Source of the DNA: Onchocerca lupi
Taxonomy: Eukaryota > Nematoda > Chromadorea > Rhabditida > Onchocercidae
Direction: 5' to 3'
Length of the DNA: 64,000 bases
NCBI GenBank assembly: GCA_028564675.1
Contig: JAOVVO010000106.1
Coordinates: 1-64,000, forward strand
The notes below the pieces were generated by a model. It was not told where the DNA came from and ran no database searches. It was given only the letters and a program-made list of their open reading frames with translations. The position numbers and the translations under genes were made by a program. Below, piece after piece: positions 26,175 to 37,700 of the stretch; within the stretch, counting starts at the first letter, position 1, and every line of letters starts with the position of its first letter.

Positions 26175-27670
26175 TCCTGGAAAATACTATCAAATCGATT
26201 AGCAAAATCGGTTGTTTTAAGAAATACAAATTGATAGGACAAAAGAATGGTAGGAATATTTCATTGTTCTATATAACAGATTTTCTTTGCTTAGTAAGGG
26301 CATTCTTTTTCAACACTGTTTTCATGTATAAAATAATATTTCATATTTTAGATGATCTTTCTACAAATAAATTCCAAATTTCTTCCTAATGAAATCTCTT
26401 TCAAAAAGAATCGCCACCGATATGCGACCAAAAAAAAAAAAAGAATTCTGAGAGTTTATTTCATATTTCCTGAGAATAACAGAAAACTGTACTGAAATGT
26501 AGGATGGGACTTAATTACTCATCACTGAATATATTAGGTGATAAATTAAAGTTGAAAAAATTGTTTCTTTGGCAAGATAAAATTATTAGCAAAAAAACCT
26601 AGACATTCTTAACCGATAACCAATAAACAAGAAGAAAGACGACTAAACCTTCAAATCCCGTCCTTGTCCTTTGTCCTGCCCATAATTCTCGATCGGATCT
26701 TTGATCATATTCATAATTACGCGGTCAGGGAATGAAAAATTGAGATCTCAAAGGAAATATCAGAAATTTGTTTGATGATTACTCAACATCATACATCGTC
26801 AATTGTATCCAAAGAAAAAAAAGAAAAAAAGAAAATTAGTTGATGCTCAGTTGTAACAAAAGAAATGCCCAATTTTTACATGAAATTTTCAAAAAATATT
26901 GAAATTTTTCTAACAGAAATATTTGATCCGATCATTGATTAACCAATTAATCAAAAAATGAATTTTGATAAAGATATGAAAATTTATTCTCTTACAGAAA
27001 TCAAAAGTTAATGGTAGTAGATTTATACATCTAACTGAAAATAAAAATGTCTTTTTTATTGACCAAAGATTGAAATTAACGAATAGGTAAAGTTTTTACA
27101 CGTTACTATGCAATATCATATTTGACATCAAAGTTTGTAATTCTTGAAATCTTCGTTATTTCAAACATTTCAAGTTTCATATTAAACATATCCAAATAGT
27201 TATCTTGTTAATAAATAATTCTATTATTTATTTATTTACAATTTTTTTTTGGTTTCTTTTTTCTTGCTTTTTTAATTTTTTCTAATTTTAAATTTTAATT
27301 TTTGCCCATTTTAATTTGTTAAAGTGCAATAGAATAGATTATTAGAGATATACTCAAATAAATCTGATTTAATTTTTGATTTTTGATTATTTATTGTAGT
27401 AAGCAATCATTTCATATCTAACTTTTATTAAATGAAAATAAAGAAAATACTATTGAAATGTCATGTAATAAAGACCAAGACAAATGATTAAATTCTGAAA
27501 AAAAAAAAAAAAAAAAAAGAAATTGAATTTTATAAATTTGAAATTTATACGACACACGTATTTGATTTGAAAAAGTGAAATTTAAATAAATTCAAATTTT
27601 TGATTTATCTTGTTTGATATTATATTGCAAATAATTGACGATAAATCGGATATCTAAATAATCTCTTATC
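26175..27670. other. Region upstream of ASF1
   Basis: AT-rich sequence between the ASF1 start and a large minisatellite. It should hold the ASF1 promoter. I see no gene in it. Confidence 0.5.
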
Positions 27671-27674
27671 TATT

Positions 27675-28692
27675 ACCTGTGGTGAACTACTGATAATTAA
27701 ATTTGTTTCCATTAAAAAATCATTAATCACTAAACCTGCTTCTACTAAAAAATCATTGGTCACTAAACTTGGGTCCACAAAAAAATCACTTTTCATTAAA
27801 ATTTTATTGTTCAATAAACCTTTATCCCCTAAAAAAATCACTGATCACTAAATTTTTCGCCACCAAAAATTCACTATTTACTAAGTCTGTGTCCACCAGA
27901 AAACCACTGGTCACTAACCTTGTGTTCACTAGAAAATCATTGATCACTAGACCTGTGTTCAGCAAAAAACTACTGATCACTAAATCTTTGCTCACTAAAA
28001 AACCACTGATCAATAAACTTATACCTACCAAAAAGCCGCTGGTCACAAAACTTGTGTCCACTGAAAAACCACTGGTCACTAAACCCTTGTCACTAAAAAA
28101 TCCCTGGTCACTGAGCTTATGTCCAGTAAAAAATCTCTGATCATTAAGACTTTGTCCGTAAAAAAACTACTGGTCACTAAACCTTCGTCCACTAAAAAAC
28201 CACTGGCCACCCCAAAAAAAAAGAAACCTGTATTCACTAAAAAGTCACTGATAATTAAATCTCTTTCCATTAAAAAGCCACTGGTCACTAAACTCTTGTC
28301 CACTAAAAAATAACTGTTCACTAAACCTGTGTCCACTAAAAAACCACTGGTCACTAAACTTGTGTCCAGTGAAAAACCACTTATCACTAAATCCTTGTCC
28401 ACTAAAAAAGCACTGATCGCTAAGTCTGTGTCCAGCGAAAAAACCACTGATCATTAAACCTTTGTTCACTAAAAAAAAACCATTGGTCACTAAACTAAGC
28501 CTGTGCCAAGTAAAAAACCACTGTTCACTAAACCTGTGCCCAATAAAAAAACCACTTATCATCAAACCTTCGTCCACTAAAAAAAACCAGTGGCCACTAA
28601 GCCTATGTCCACCAGGAAACCACTGGTCACTAAGCCTATGCCCAGTAAAAAAAAAACCACTGATCATTGAAACTTTATCTAAAAAAAGCCAT
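27675..28692. repeat. 33-bp minisatellite, about 30 copies
   Basis: A unit close to ACCACTGGTCACTAAACCT followed by GTGTCCACTAAAAA repeats for about 1 kb, with 1-3 base length changes and substitutions between copies. Since 33 is a multiple of three, long open frames occur on both strands, reading 11-residue repeats like TKKPLVTKLVS on plus and SGFLVDTGLVT on minus. Indels break each frame, and there is no other coding signal. Confidence 0.9.
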
Positions 28693-28699
28693 TAATAAT

Positions 28700-30300
28700 G
28701 AAATATTTGATGCTAAATATATTTTCCCTCATTGATTTTATTTTCGAATTGCTTTTCATCAGTTGCAAATAAATGAAGGTTTTTGTTTAGACATATTAAA
28801 GGACAGCTATTCATTGTCGCCTATAACCAACCATTTGATGCAGAGATATGACGAGAAAAAGATGAGGAGTTCTAGGCTCAATGAAATGGATAGGCCTTGA
28901 ATTCTAGGCTCGATGTAATGGATAGACTAAGGTCTTGGCTTCTATGGCATTAGATTTTTGCAGGCCAAATTGCAATGTTCTTTTTTTGTTGTGCCTAAAG
29001 TCCAGTCGGACTCATTTAGAAGAAAGAAATTTCTTTTTTTCTTCTTTTTTTTTTTTTTAAATAACTTTTATTTTAAAAAAAAAAAAAAACATTAAAGCTC
29101 TTAGAATGAAAATTGCAAATTATTTTTTTGCATGCAAATGCGTGCAGTTGAGAAAAAGCTCAAATTTGATGTATCATTTGAAGAGGTATTGTGATATGTA
29201 TGTGTATTGTGGTATTTGAATGATGAGACTTTGCCAGTTGAGCCACATATTATCATAAAAAAAAAAAAAGCTATTTTTCAGGCTCAATAAAATGGCCTAG
29301 TCTTTTTTCATCTTTTTTCCGTTAAGATGAATTTTTAGTAGTAAAGACTTAGCTTGGGGTTTGATGTAGTTTTTAAAAGGCAAAATCGTTAGAGCCTAGA
29401 AGATGAAAGAAGCCAAGATAGCTGCTGGCTTCTTCGTCCTATCCTACTGGGCTTTTAAAAAGAATCGATATATCTATGGATTTCAGGCTTTGTTTGCACT
29501 TGGAATGTAACTCGTTTTCTACTAACATCTATATTTATTTGCTAGTTTTATGGCCTTTTTATTTATCAATTTTTTCTTTATCTTTTTTTTTTTTTTTAAA
29601 TTATTATAACCATTCCAATTATTTTTATCAAAAATTTTAACGTGATAAATTGAAAAAATTTGCAAAAAAAAAAAAAAAAAGTTCATTGATCAATTTTTTT
29701 TCAATTTTTATTGCTCAATGACAATCAATTAAAAATTATTATTTTTTCTAATTTTTATCGCACAATTTTAATCAATTGTAAAATTCTCATTTGATATTTT
29801 ATGAATAATTCATTATGCAATTTTCTATTCCCTTTTTTTTTTTTTACTGTTTATTTTTAATAATTTTATTTTATTTTTAATAAATTGTTTAGTTTTTTGA
29901 AACTTATTATGCAATTTTTTTTATCTTTTTTATCATTTATTTTTAATACTTTTAATTTTTAATAATTTTATTTCATTTTTTTTTAATAATTTTCATATTT
30001 CCAAATTTCAAAATTTATCAATTGTTGTTAATTCTAATTGATGATAAATATTTTGCTAACTTTCTTGGATAAGTTTTCAAATTAGTCGCAGGGAATAACT
30101 AAATAAATGAAAATTTTGATTTGTAAAATAAAAATTTGAATTTTATCGATGTGAAAAATGAAGTGAAAAAATCATCAAATTGCAAAATGATTCATAGGTT
30201 TATCCTGGGAAAATTTGTCAAAAATTTCATTCAATTTTACTTGAATCACAATGCAACGATTCTGATTCTGAGGATTCTGATTCCTTTTGAAAAAAAAAAA
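28700..30300. other. Gene-free stretch between minisatellites
   Basis: This contains poly-T and poly-A runs and an imperfect 35-bp duplication near 28869-28935 containing TTCTAGGCTC and ATGGATAG. I see no gene. Confidence 0.5.
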
Positions 30301-30301
30301 A

Positions 30302-30469
30302 AAAATGCATTAATTCACGTCATAAGCACGTAGGCACTCTCGAGAAAATGCATTCATTCATGTCATTAGCACGTAGGCACTCTCGAGAAAATGCATTCAT
30401 TCATGTCATTAGCACGTAGGCACTCTCGAGAAAATGCATTCATTCACGTCATAAGTACGTACTTATGAC
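30302..30469. repeat. 43-bp tandem array ending in a palindrome
   Basis: Units start at 30302, 30345, 30388 and 30431 and contain AAAATGCATTCATTC, GTCATTAGCACG and TAGGCACTCTCGAG. The last unit is cut at base 39 and becomes a perfect 22-bp palindrome at 30448-30469 (left half GTCATAAGTAC). Confidence 0.9.
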
Positions 30470-30856
30470 AAAGAATAAAATATTGTGGTTTTTTTTTTTC
30501 TTTTTTATTTAAATGATAAATGGAAGAGAAAGAAAGCCTAAAAGTTGATCTTCTAGCCTAGGAATAAAGTAGCCCTCGTTCAGGCTCTTTTTTTTTTTTC
30601 TTTTTTTGAATTTATAAAAGCCAATAAACTTTTCTTCGCTCTTTTCCTCTTTTTTTTTTTTGCTAAGCTTTTTTACATAATTTCATTCTGCTTTCTTCCT
30701 TCAAAATAGCGCTGTCTAGGCTCAATCCAATAATTTAGAGTGTTCAATTAAGCACCAATGAATGGGAAAAAAAAAACTTGGAAAAATAGAGTAAATGGAT
30801 AAATAAGTAGCGATAAGATCAAATTCCGAGAAAGTTAAGAAGTTTAATTTTTTTTT

Positions 30857-30940
30857 AATCGATAAGTTTAATTTATTTAATCGATAAGTTTAATTTATTT
30901 AATCGATAAGATTAATTTATAATCGATAAGTTTAGTTTAT
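30857..30940. repeat. 22-bp tandem repeat with AATCGATAAG
   Basis: About four copies of AATCGATAAGTTTAATTTAT with small length changes. Confidence 0.8.
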
Positions 30941-31407
30941 ATCAACAAATATCGCGTAATATCGCATAAATAATAGTTTATAATGACTGATAAAAATTAC
31001 TGATATTAATTTATCGAATTGCTAAAATATGCTTTTTTCAAGTATAAATAGCTTTGCGTTTATTTTAACTTCCGTATTGATACGTTATCATACGTTATAA
31101 CATTAATATCAATTTTACGTGAATTAATGACGTATCTGGTATTTTTTGTTCAGTTCTATCAAACTAGTGATATCAGCCTTATCAAGAATTTTAACTTAAT
31201 GAAGTCTTAATTTCTTGGCCAATTTTCTAGAAAATAAAATTCCAATTTAAAAATGCATGAAAATTGATTAAATGAAAGGAAAAATAATAGAAGAGAAGAA
31301 GAAAGAAACTAGAAAAAGTGATTTGAAAAAAGCATAAAATTGCTTAATTAAGATAATTATGCATAAAAATAGTTCTAAATGATTTGATGATCGTTAAACT
31401 TTCTAAC

Positions 31408-31490
31408 CTGAAGAGATAGATAATGTTTGATCTGAAAAGATAGATTACGTTTGACCTGGAAAGATAAGATTGTATTTGATCTGAACAATT
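31408..31490. repeat. About 30-bp repeat with TTTGATCTGAA
   Basis: Three imperfect copies of a unit containing AAGATAGAT, then TGTTTGATCTG. The same GATCTGA flavour recurs in the minisatellite at 45570-45820. Confidence 0.5.
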
Positions 31491-32154
31491 TGAACAATTC
31501 AGAATCCTAATAAATTGTCATCAAATAGATATCATAGCAGATATTTTCAAATTGTTTACAATTTTGTAGCTCAATTGATTCATCATTTCAAATCACCGAA
31601 TTGAAAGAAATATTCTGAATCATTTTCTTTTTTTTCAACAATCACTTTTTTGTTTACTTTCTTTTTCATTTTACTCCTCTTTTCCATTTCTTTTTTTTCA
31701 GATATTCTATTTTTGTTATTATTTTGATTTTATTGAAGGGTCAAAGATCATCCTGATCATATTTCATAAATTTTTTTCAATTATAAGCTAATTATTTTTT
31801 TTATTTCAAATTATAATTTTGCATTAATTACTTCATTACAAGTAGTGCATTTGTCATTCTTTCTTTCCGTACTTTGATCTATTGATTGTCTTTGGCTATT
31901 TACTGAAAATCAATTTTAGGCTTCAATTTAATTCAAATTTTTGCCGAAAAATCACTGAAAATCAACCTGGTAAAGAGGTGAAAGATTATTGTTTACTGAA
32001 AATCAATTTTAGGTTGATAAGAAATTTTTTAATTGATTCTTTCCCACAATATACATTGAGAATTAATTGCTACGATTGATTATATTTGTTGTAAAATTTC
32101 TGTCAATTCTCACAAATTATCGTTCATTTCCATCAAATTTCCGGTTTAGTAATC

Positions 32155-32222
32155 ATATGCATGCAGACATACATGCATGCAAGTGCATGCATGCATGCAT
32201 GCACCATGCATACCTGCATGTT
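32155..32222. repeat. ATGC-rich tract
   Basis: Repeated GCATGCATGC-type sequence, with alternating purine and pyrimidine over tens of bases. It is much richer in GC than its surroundings. Confidence 0.8.
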
Positions 32223-32611
32223 TATCAAACACTATATGGAATTATTTTCTCTGATAAATAATGATGATATGATTGACATAATATTTTTTCAACATTTTCA
32301 TCTTAAACAAACCAAAATATGACACCATTAGTGACAATTCATTGCGTCAATCATTGAAAAGATAATAATGAAAGATGTAAAAATTTTGAAAAAAAAAATG
32401 TTTTTTGTTTGAAGATATTTAAGTTTTCGATTATTTTAAATTCAAATTACTTAAAAAAATAATTTCCAATTATTTGATTTTTAAATGTTATTATTTTATC
32501 TCAAAAATTTTCGAAACTTTTTTTCTAAGCAGTGAGTATCATGAACTCATTTTCATTTCAATTTTTTCTCTTCTTTTGCAAGAAATTTGTTTTAGAAGGA
32601 TTGAAAGGAAG

Positions 32612-32613
32612 AA

Positions 32614-32644
<31 letters not shown>

Positions 32645-32671
32645 AAAAGAGAGAGAGAGAAAGAGAGAGAT
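32612..32671. repeat. (GA)n tract
   Basis: About 60 bases of GA dinucleotide repeat with few interruptions. Short open frames in it (RERERE or SLSLSL) are artefacts. Confidence 0.9.
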
Positions 32672-32814
32672 GGAATATGAAGAGAAACAACGAATGACAA
32701 CTTTTTTTTTTTTATAATCATTAAAAAAAAAAATATGTTGTTGCATTCAATTTATCTGTCTATTTATTCGTGTTTTAATGGAAATGTCGAATGGTGCAAT
32801 GAATGATGCCATCA

Positions 32815-33365
32815 GGAATGGAAGGATTGAATGATTGGATGAATGGATGGGACTGGATGATCGGATGAATGGATGGGACTGAATGATCGGATGAATGGAT
32901 AGGATTGAATGATTGGGTGAGTGGATGAGATTTGGTGATTGAATGATTCGGTGACTGGATAGGATTGAATGATTGGATGAATGGGACTGGATGATTGAAT
33001 GAATAAATGGAATTGAATAATTGAATTATAAATGAATGAAACTAAATGACTGGATGAATGAGGTTGAATGATTGGATTAATGGATGGGAATGGATGGAAC
33101 TGAATGATTGGATGAATGGATAGGATTGAATGATTGAATGAATTGATAGGATTGAACGATTGGATGAATGGATGGGATTGAATGATTGGATGAATGAGAT
33201 TGAATGATTAAATGAATCAGATTGAGATGATTAGACGAATGGATGAGATTGAATGATTGAATGATTGAATAATTGAACGAATGGATGGAATTGAATCGTT
33301 GGATGAATGGATGAGATTAAATGATTGGATGAATGCTAAGATTGAATGGTTGGATAAATGAGTTG
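32815..33365. repeat. 26-bp minisatellite, about 20 copies
   Basis: The unit is close to GATTGAATGATTGGATGAAT followed by GGATGG. Copies vary in length by loss of GAATGGAT-like pieces. It is non-coding. Confidence 0.85.
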
Positions 33366-34586
33366 ATAATTCTGATTAATCTTTAGATATTCATTTTTGA
33401 TAAAAATTTGATTTACAATCGTTTTCAGAATTCTTTGAAGCTGTAAAAAAGTTATTTATGTCAAATTGTTTGTTTCATTCTAAATTTAATGATAATAATT
33501 AATTTTCAACTTAATGATAGCAATTAATTTTCAATAAATTGTTTATTAATAGCTCTGTTGAATATGATTGATTTTTTTTTTTTTTTTTTATAACTCAAAA
33601 TTATCAATCTTGGCTGCATTTATATAATTTTTGTCAAATTATTCGTTTCATCTGTAACTTACTGATAGCAAATCAATTTTAAACATATTATTCAGGATAA
33701 TTCTAATTTTCTTTTTTTTTTTTGTTTTTCAAATAATTTTATTTTTCATTCCATCGCCTTGTTACTTCTCATTTTTTTTTTCTTTTTTTTGAATCAAATT
33801 CCAAATCTTACATGCTTATAAGCCTGGTTTTTTGTTTTTATAATCTGAAATTAACAATTTTGGTGAAATTATATGTAACTTTGTTGAAATATCCTTAATT
33901 ATTGTTATTCCTGATAAATCTCTATCTTTTCCATTCCTTCGGCTCTTTTTTTTATCTATTTCATTTTATTACTTCAATATTTCCTGATTTTTGAAAAATG
34001 AAATTTCAAAATTTTACACAAAATTTTATGCCTTGATTTTATTGCTTAAAAAAAAAAAAAAAAAAAGTTAAACCAATCATTGCCCAATGTTTAAATTTCT
34101 TCTTCTTTTCATATGCTGATATTCAACATTCCAGTGCAATAATTTGAATATTTAATTATTAAATGTAATTAAATTTATTACAATTAAGATTTAGAAAAAA
34201 TATAGGAATATTTAAATTAATTTTCAAAATGTATTATTCAAATTCAAATATAATATTTTCCAAAAATAATGTATCCGTTTGAATGAGCAATTTGAAATTT
34301 ATAATGTGTTACAAGAAGAATTTTAATAGATAGAATTTGAATATTTTATTTGATGAAAACAAACATTTTTGATTAATTTATCATTTTAATCATACATTTC
34401 ATCTTATCCTTGTTGTTATCACATATCCATTTATCAATTATGGAATTAAGATTGATATAATAAAAAAAAAAAAAGGTAGTCAAGAAACACTAGTTGCACT
34501 GATAATTAAATGAAATTTTTATTTATAGTTAAAATTTTATCTTCGTTGTTTTAATTTTACAATTTATTGATTGGAAATGAAATATC

Positions 34587-34704
34587 GTTTTTGCGATCAA
34601 GAATTATTATAATTTCATAAAATAGCATTTGCGAACAAAAATTATCGTAATTTCATAAATTTTCATTTGCGATCAAGAATTATTCATAATTTCATGAAAT
34701 TTTC
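34587..34704. repeat. Three 38-46 bp direct repeats upstream of unc-104
   Basis: Each copy has TTTGCGA(T/A)CAA, AATTAT and TAATTTCAT.AAA. The last copy runs into the TTTTCAG acceptor at 34706, so the array sits in the presumed promoter or outron. Confidence 0.7.
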
Positions 34705-34745
34705 AGGGCATTAACGAGTTGATCTGACACCTGACCTTTAAAAAT
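34700..34745 (+). promoter_or_regulatory. Presumed trans-splice or 5' UTR acceptor of unc-104
   Basis: AAATTTTCAG ends at 34706, 39 bases before the start codon, with no in-frame coding upstream. In nematodes such a site is typically the spliced-leader acceptor, but a 5' UTR intron would look the same. Confidence 0.5.
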
Positions 34746-37700
34746 ATGTCATCCGTAAAAGTAGCTGTTCGAGTGCGACCTTTTAACAATCGTGAAATTA
34801 GTAATAATGCTAAAATAATCATTACTATGGCTGGAAATACTACAAGTTAGTTGCAAAATTTTATTTTATTTCTCTGCAAGGAATGAAAAATTAAGATGAT
34901 TTTGATTTGGAAGAGAAAAATTGAAATTTAAAAGAAAAAAAAGGAGGAACCAGTCGTCAGAGAAATTGAAATATTTCAAAAATAACATTTTAAGCTTCGA
35001 AAAATGCATATCTAAGATAAGTTTGTGCAAAAATAAAGAAAAAGAAACTTATTTTTTTCATTTTTTCCGCTAAAATTTTCAACTTGGTTGAGATAATTTT
35101 TAAAAAGTGATAAAAATTTGATAATTTTTAGCAATAACCGGTGGAAATGCTCCAGATCGAACTCATAGTTTTAATTTTGATTATTCCTATTGGTCATTTA
35201 ATAAAGATGATCGTAATTTTGCAAGTCAACAACAAGTTTATCAAGATTTGGGTGTTGAAATGTTGGATCATGCATTCGAAGGGTAAAATTTCACTTTTTT
35301 TTTTTTGTTAATTTCAAATTAATTTTATTGATTGAATTGATTGATTTTTTTTTTTTTTTATTTTATCCAAATTCTTGCAATCAATTTGAATTTCGTAATT
35401 TTTTCGTTTTTTTCGTAATTATTTCGTTTTTTTTTCAAAAATATTTTCAACAAATTTTTACGAAAAAAAAAAAAAAAATTCTTTCTTTCACAGATATAAC
35501 GTTTGCATATTTGCATATGGACAAACAGGTAGTGGTAAAAGTTATACAATGATGGGTAAATCAAATGATGAAAATGAAATGGGTATCATACCACGTTTGT
35601 GTAATCATTTATTTCAAAAAATTCATAGTAATATGGATTTAAATTTGAAATATTCCGTTGAGGTATGTGATTTTTCCTTTTTTTTAGCAAATTAATTAAT
35701 TATTTTCTAATGAATTTTTGTGATAATTGAAAATACAATACTTTAAATTTTTTATTATTTTTAATTTAAATTTTAACTTCAATTTGATTTGCAATTTTCT
35801 TTTTTTCATCTAAAGCTAATCATAATCTTAGTATAAATTTTTTCTAGGTATCATATATGGAAATTTATTGTGAACGAGTTCGAGATTTGTTAAATCCATC
35901 AAATGGTGGTAATTTACGTGTTCGTGAACATCCACTTCTTGGACCGTATGTTGATGATCTTACTAAATTAGCTGTATGCTCATATCAAGATATTTGCGAT
36001 TTAATGGATGAAGGAAATAAAGCCAGGTAATTAACTTTCTTGAATCCGGAATTTAAATCCGAATTCAAGAAAGTCACTGTATCCACTTCATTTCATTTTA
36101 TTATTTCTTGAATTCAAAATTTAAATCAGATTTTATATTTTTTAGAAAAAAGCAAAATATTCTGTAATATAATTGATTGTTAAAAATCAATCAAATTTAA
36201 AAAAAAAAAAAAATTGGATTTTTTTTTTTTTTTTTTTTTTAGAACCGTAGCTGCAACAAATATGAATTCAACATCAAGTCGTTCACATGCTGTTTTTACA
36301 ATTGTTTTAACACAACGAAAGCATGATCCAGATGCTGATCTAGATTGTGAAAAGGTTAATTTAAACTTAAAACTTAATTTAAGATTGATTTAATTAATTT
36401 CTTCCTATATCTATTTTGTTTACCTTTTACTTTTGCTTTTATCTAATGAAATATTTCGAAATTTTTGAAATTCATTCGAACGAAAAAAATTTTTTTTTAA
36501 AGTTTATTTATTTATTTATTTTTTTTAAATATAAAAATTACAGGTTAGCAAGATTTCGTTAGTTGATTTGGCTGGTAGTGAACGAGCCACATCAACAGGT
36601 GCTGAAGGTCAACGCTTAAAAGAAGGCGCTAATATTAATAAAAGTTTAACAACTCTTGGACTTGTCATTTCAAAATTAGCGGAAGAAGTTAGTTTTAATT
36701 AAGGATTTGAAATTTATATTTTAATTGTCTTTATGATTTTAACTTGCTTTTCTTTTTTTTTTTTCTTGAAATATAAATTATTCGCAAAAATTCATTTATC
36801 TAAATTTTCTTGGTATTTTTGAAATAATTCAACTTAGTTTTAGGCAGGTAAAAAAAAAAGTAAAGGTAAATCAGTGATACCATATCGTGATTCAGTACTT
36901 ACATGGCTTTTACGAGAAAATCTCGGGGGAAATTCAAAAACTGCAATGATTGCTGCATTATCACCAGCTGATATTAATTTCGATGAAACATTGAGTACAC
37001 TTAGGTATCATTTCTTTTTCCCAAAATTTTGTTTAATTACAATTATTTTTATAAAAAAAAAGTTCACCTTTATGATTTTTGTCTACCAAATCTATTAATA
37101 GCTGAATTATTTGACCTGTTTTGAACGATTGAACATGTTGAAGTGATTTTATCAAAATTATCACTTATACTTAAATCAAAAAAAATCTATATATTTATTT
37201 CATCCCATGCTAACTTAAATTAGTACCATGTGATTCTTGTAATTATAATCATTAATTATCAGTTATTAATTATTATTATTAATGCCAAATTATTTCTTTG
37301 TCCAAAATTGATTTCTTCATTTCAAGACAAATGGTATTTCCGATTTTTGTATATATGAATTCAGGTGTAATTTTCAGTAAAATATTTTAGGTACGCTGAT
37401 CGAGCTAAACAAATTGTATGCCAAGCAAAGGTGAACGAAGATCCGAATGCGAAATTAATTCGTGAATTAAAAGAGGAAGTATTGAAACTTCGAAGTTTGC
37501 TTGAATTAAAAGGGATCGATAGTGATGATCCACAAAATGAAAAAACAGTTTATTCAGCTAAAGATCATGATACTATTGAGCAATTGAAAGGTTTTTTTTT
37601 TTTTTTTTTTTGTTTTCGAATTAAAATTTTTATTTTTTTTTAAAGTATACAAGTACTCCTGATGCTGTTAAAAACCAATATATTCGACTAAAAAAAAAAA

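Noticed and set aside
27620..28695. Several ORFs of 64-140 codons in the minisatellite
   Set aside because: They arise because the unit is 33 bp; both strands and several frames are equally open and indels interrupt them.
32474..32746. ORFs with RERERE or SLSLSL repeats
   Set aside because: They are translations of a GA dinucleotide tract with poly-T ends.
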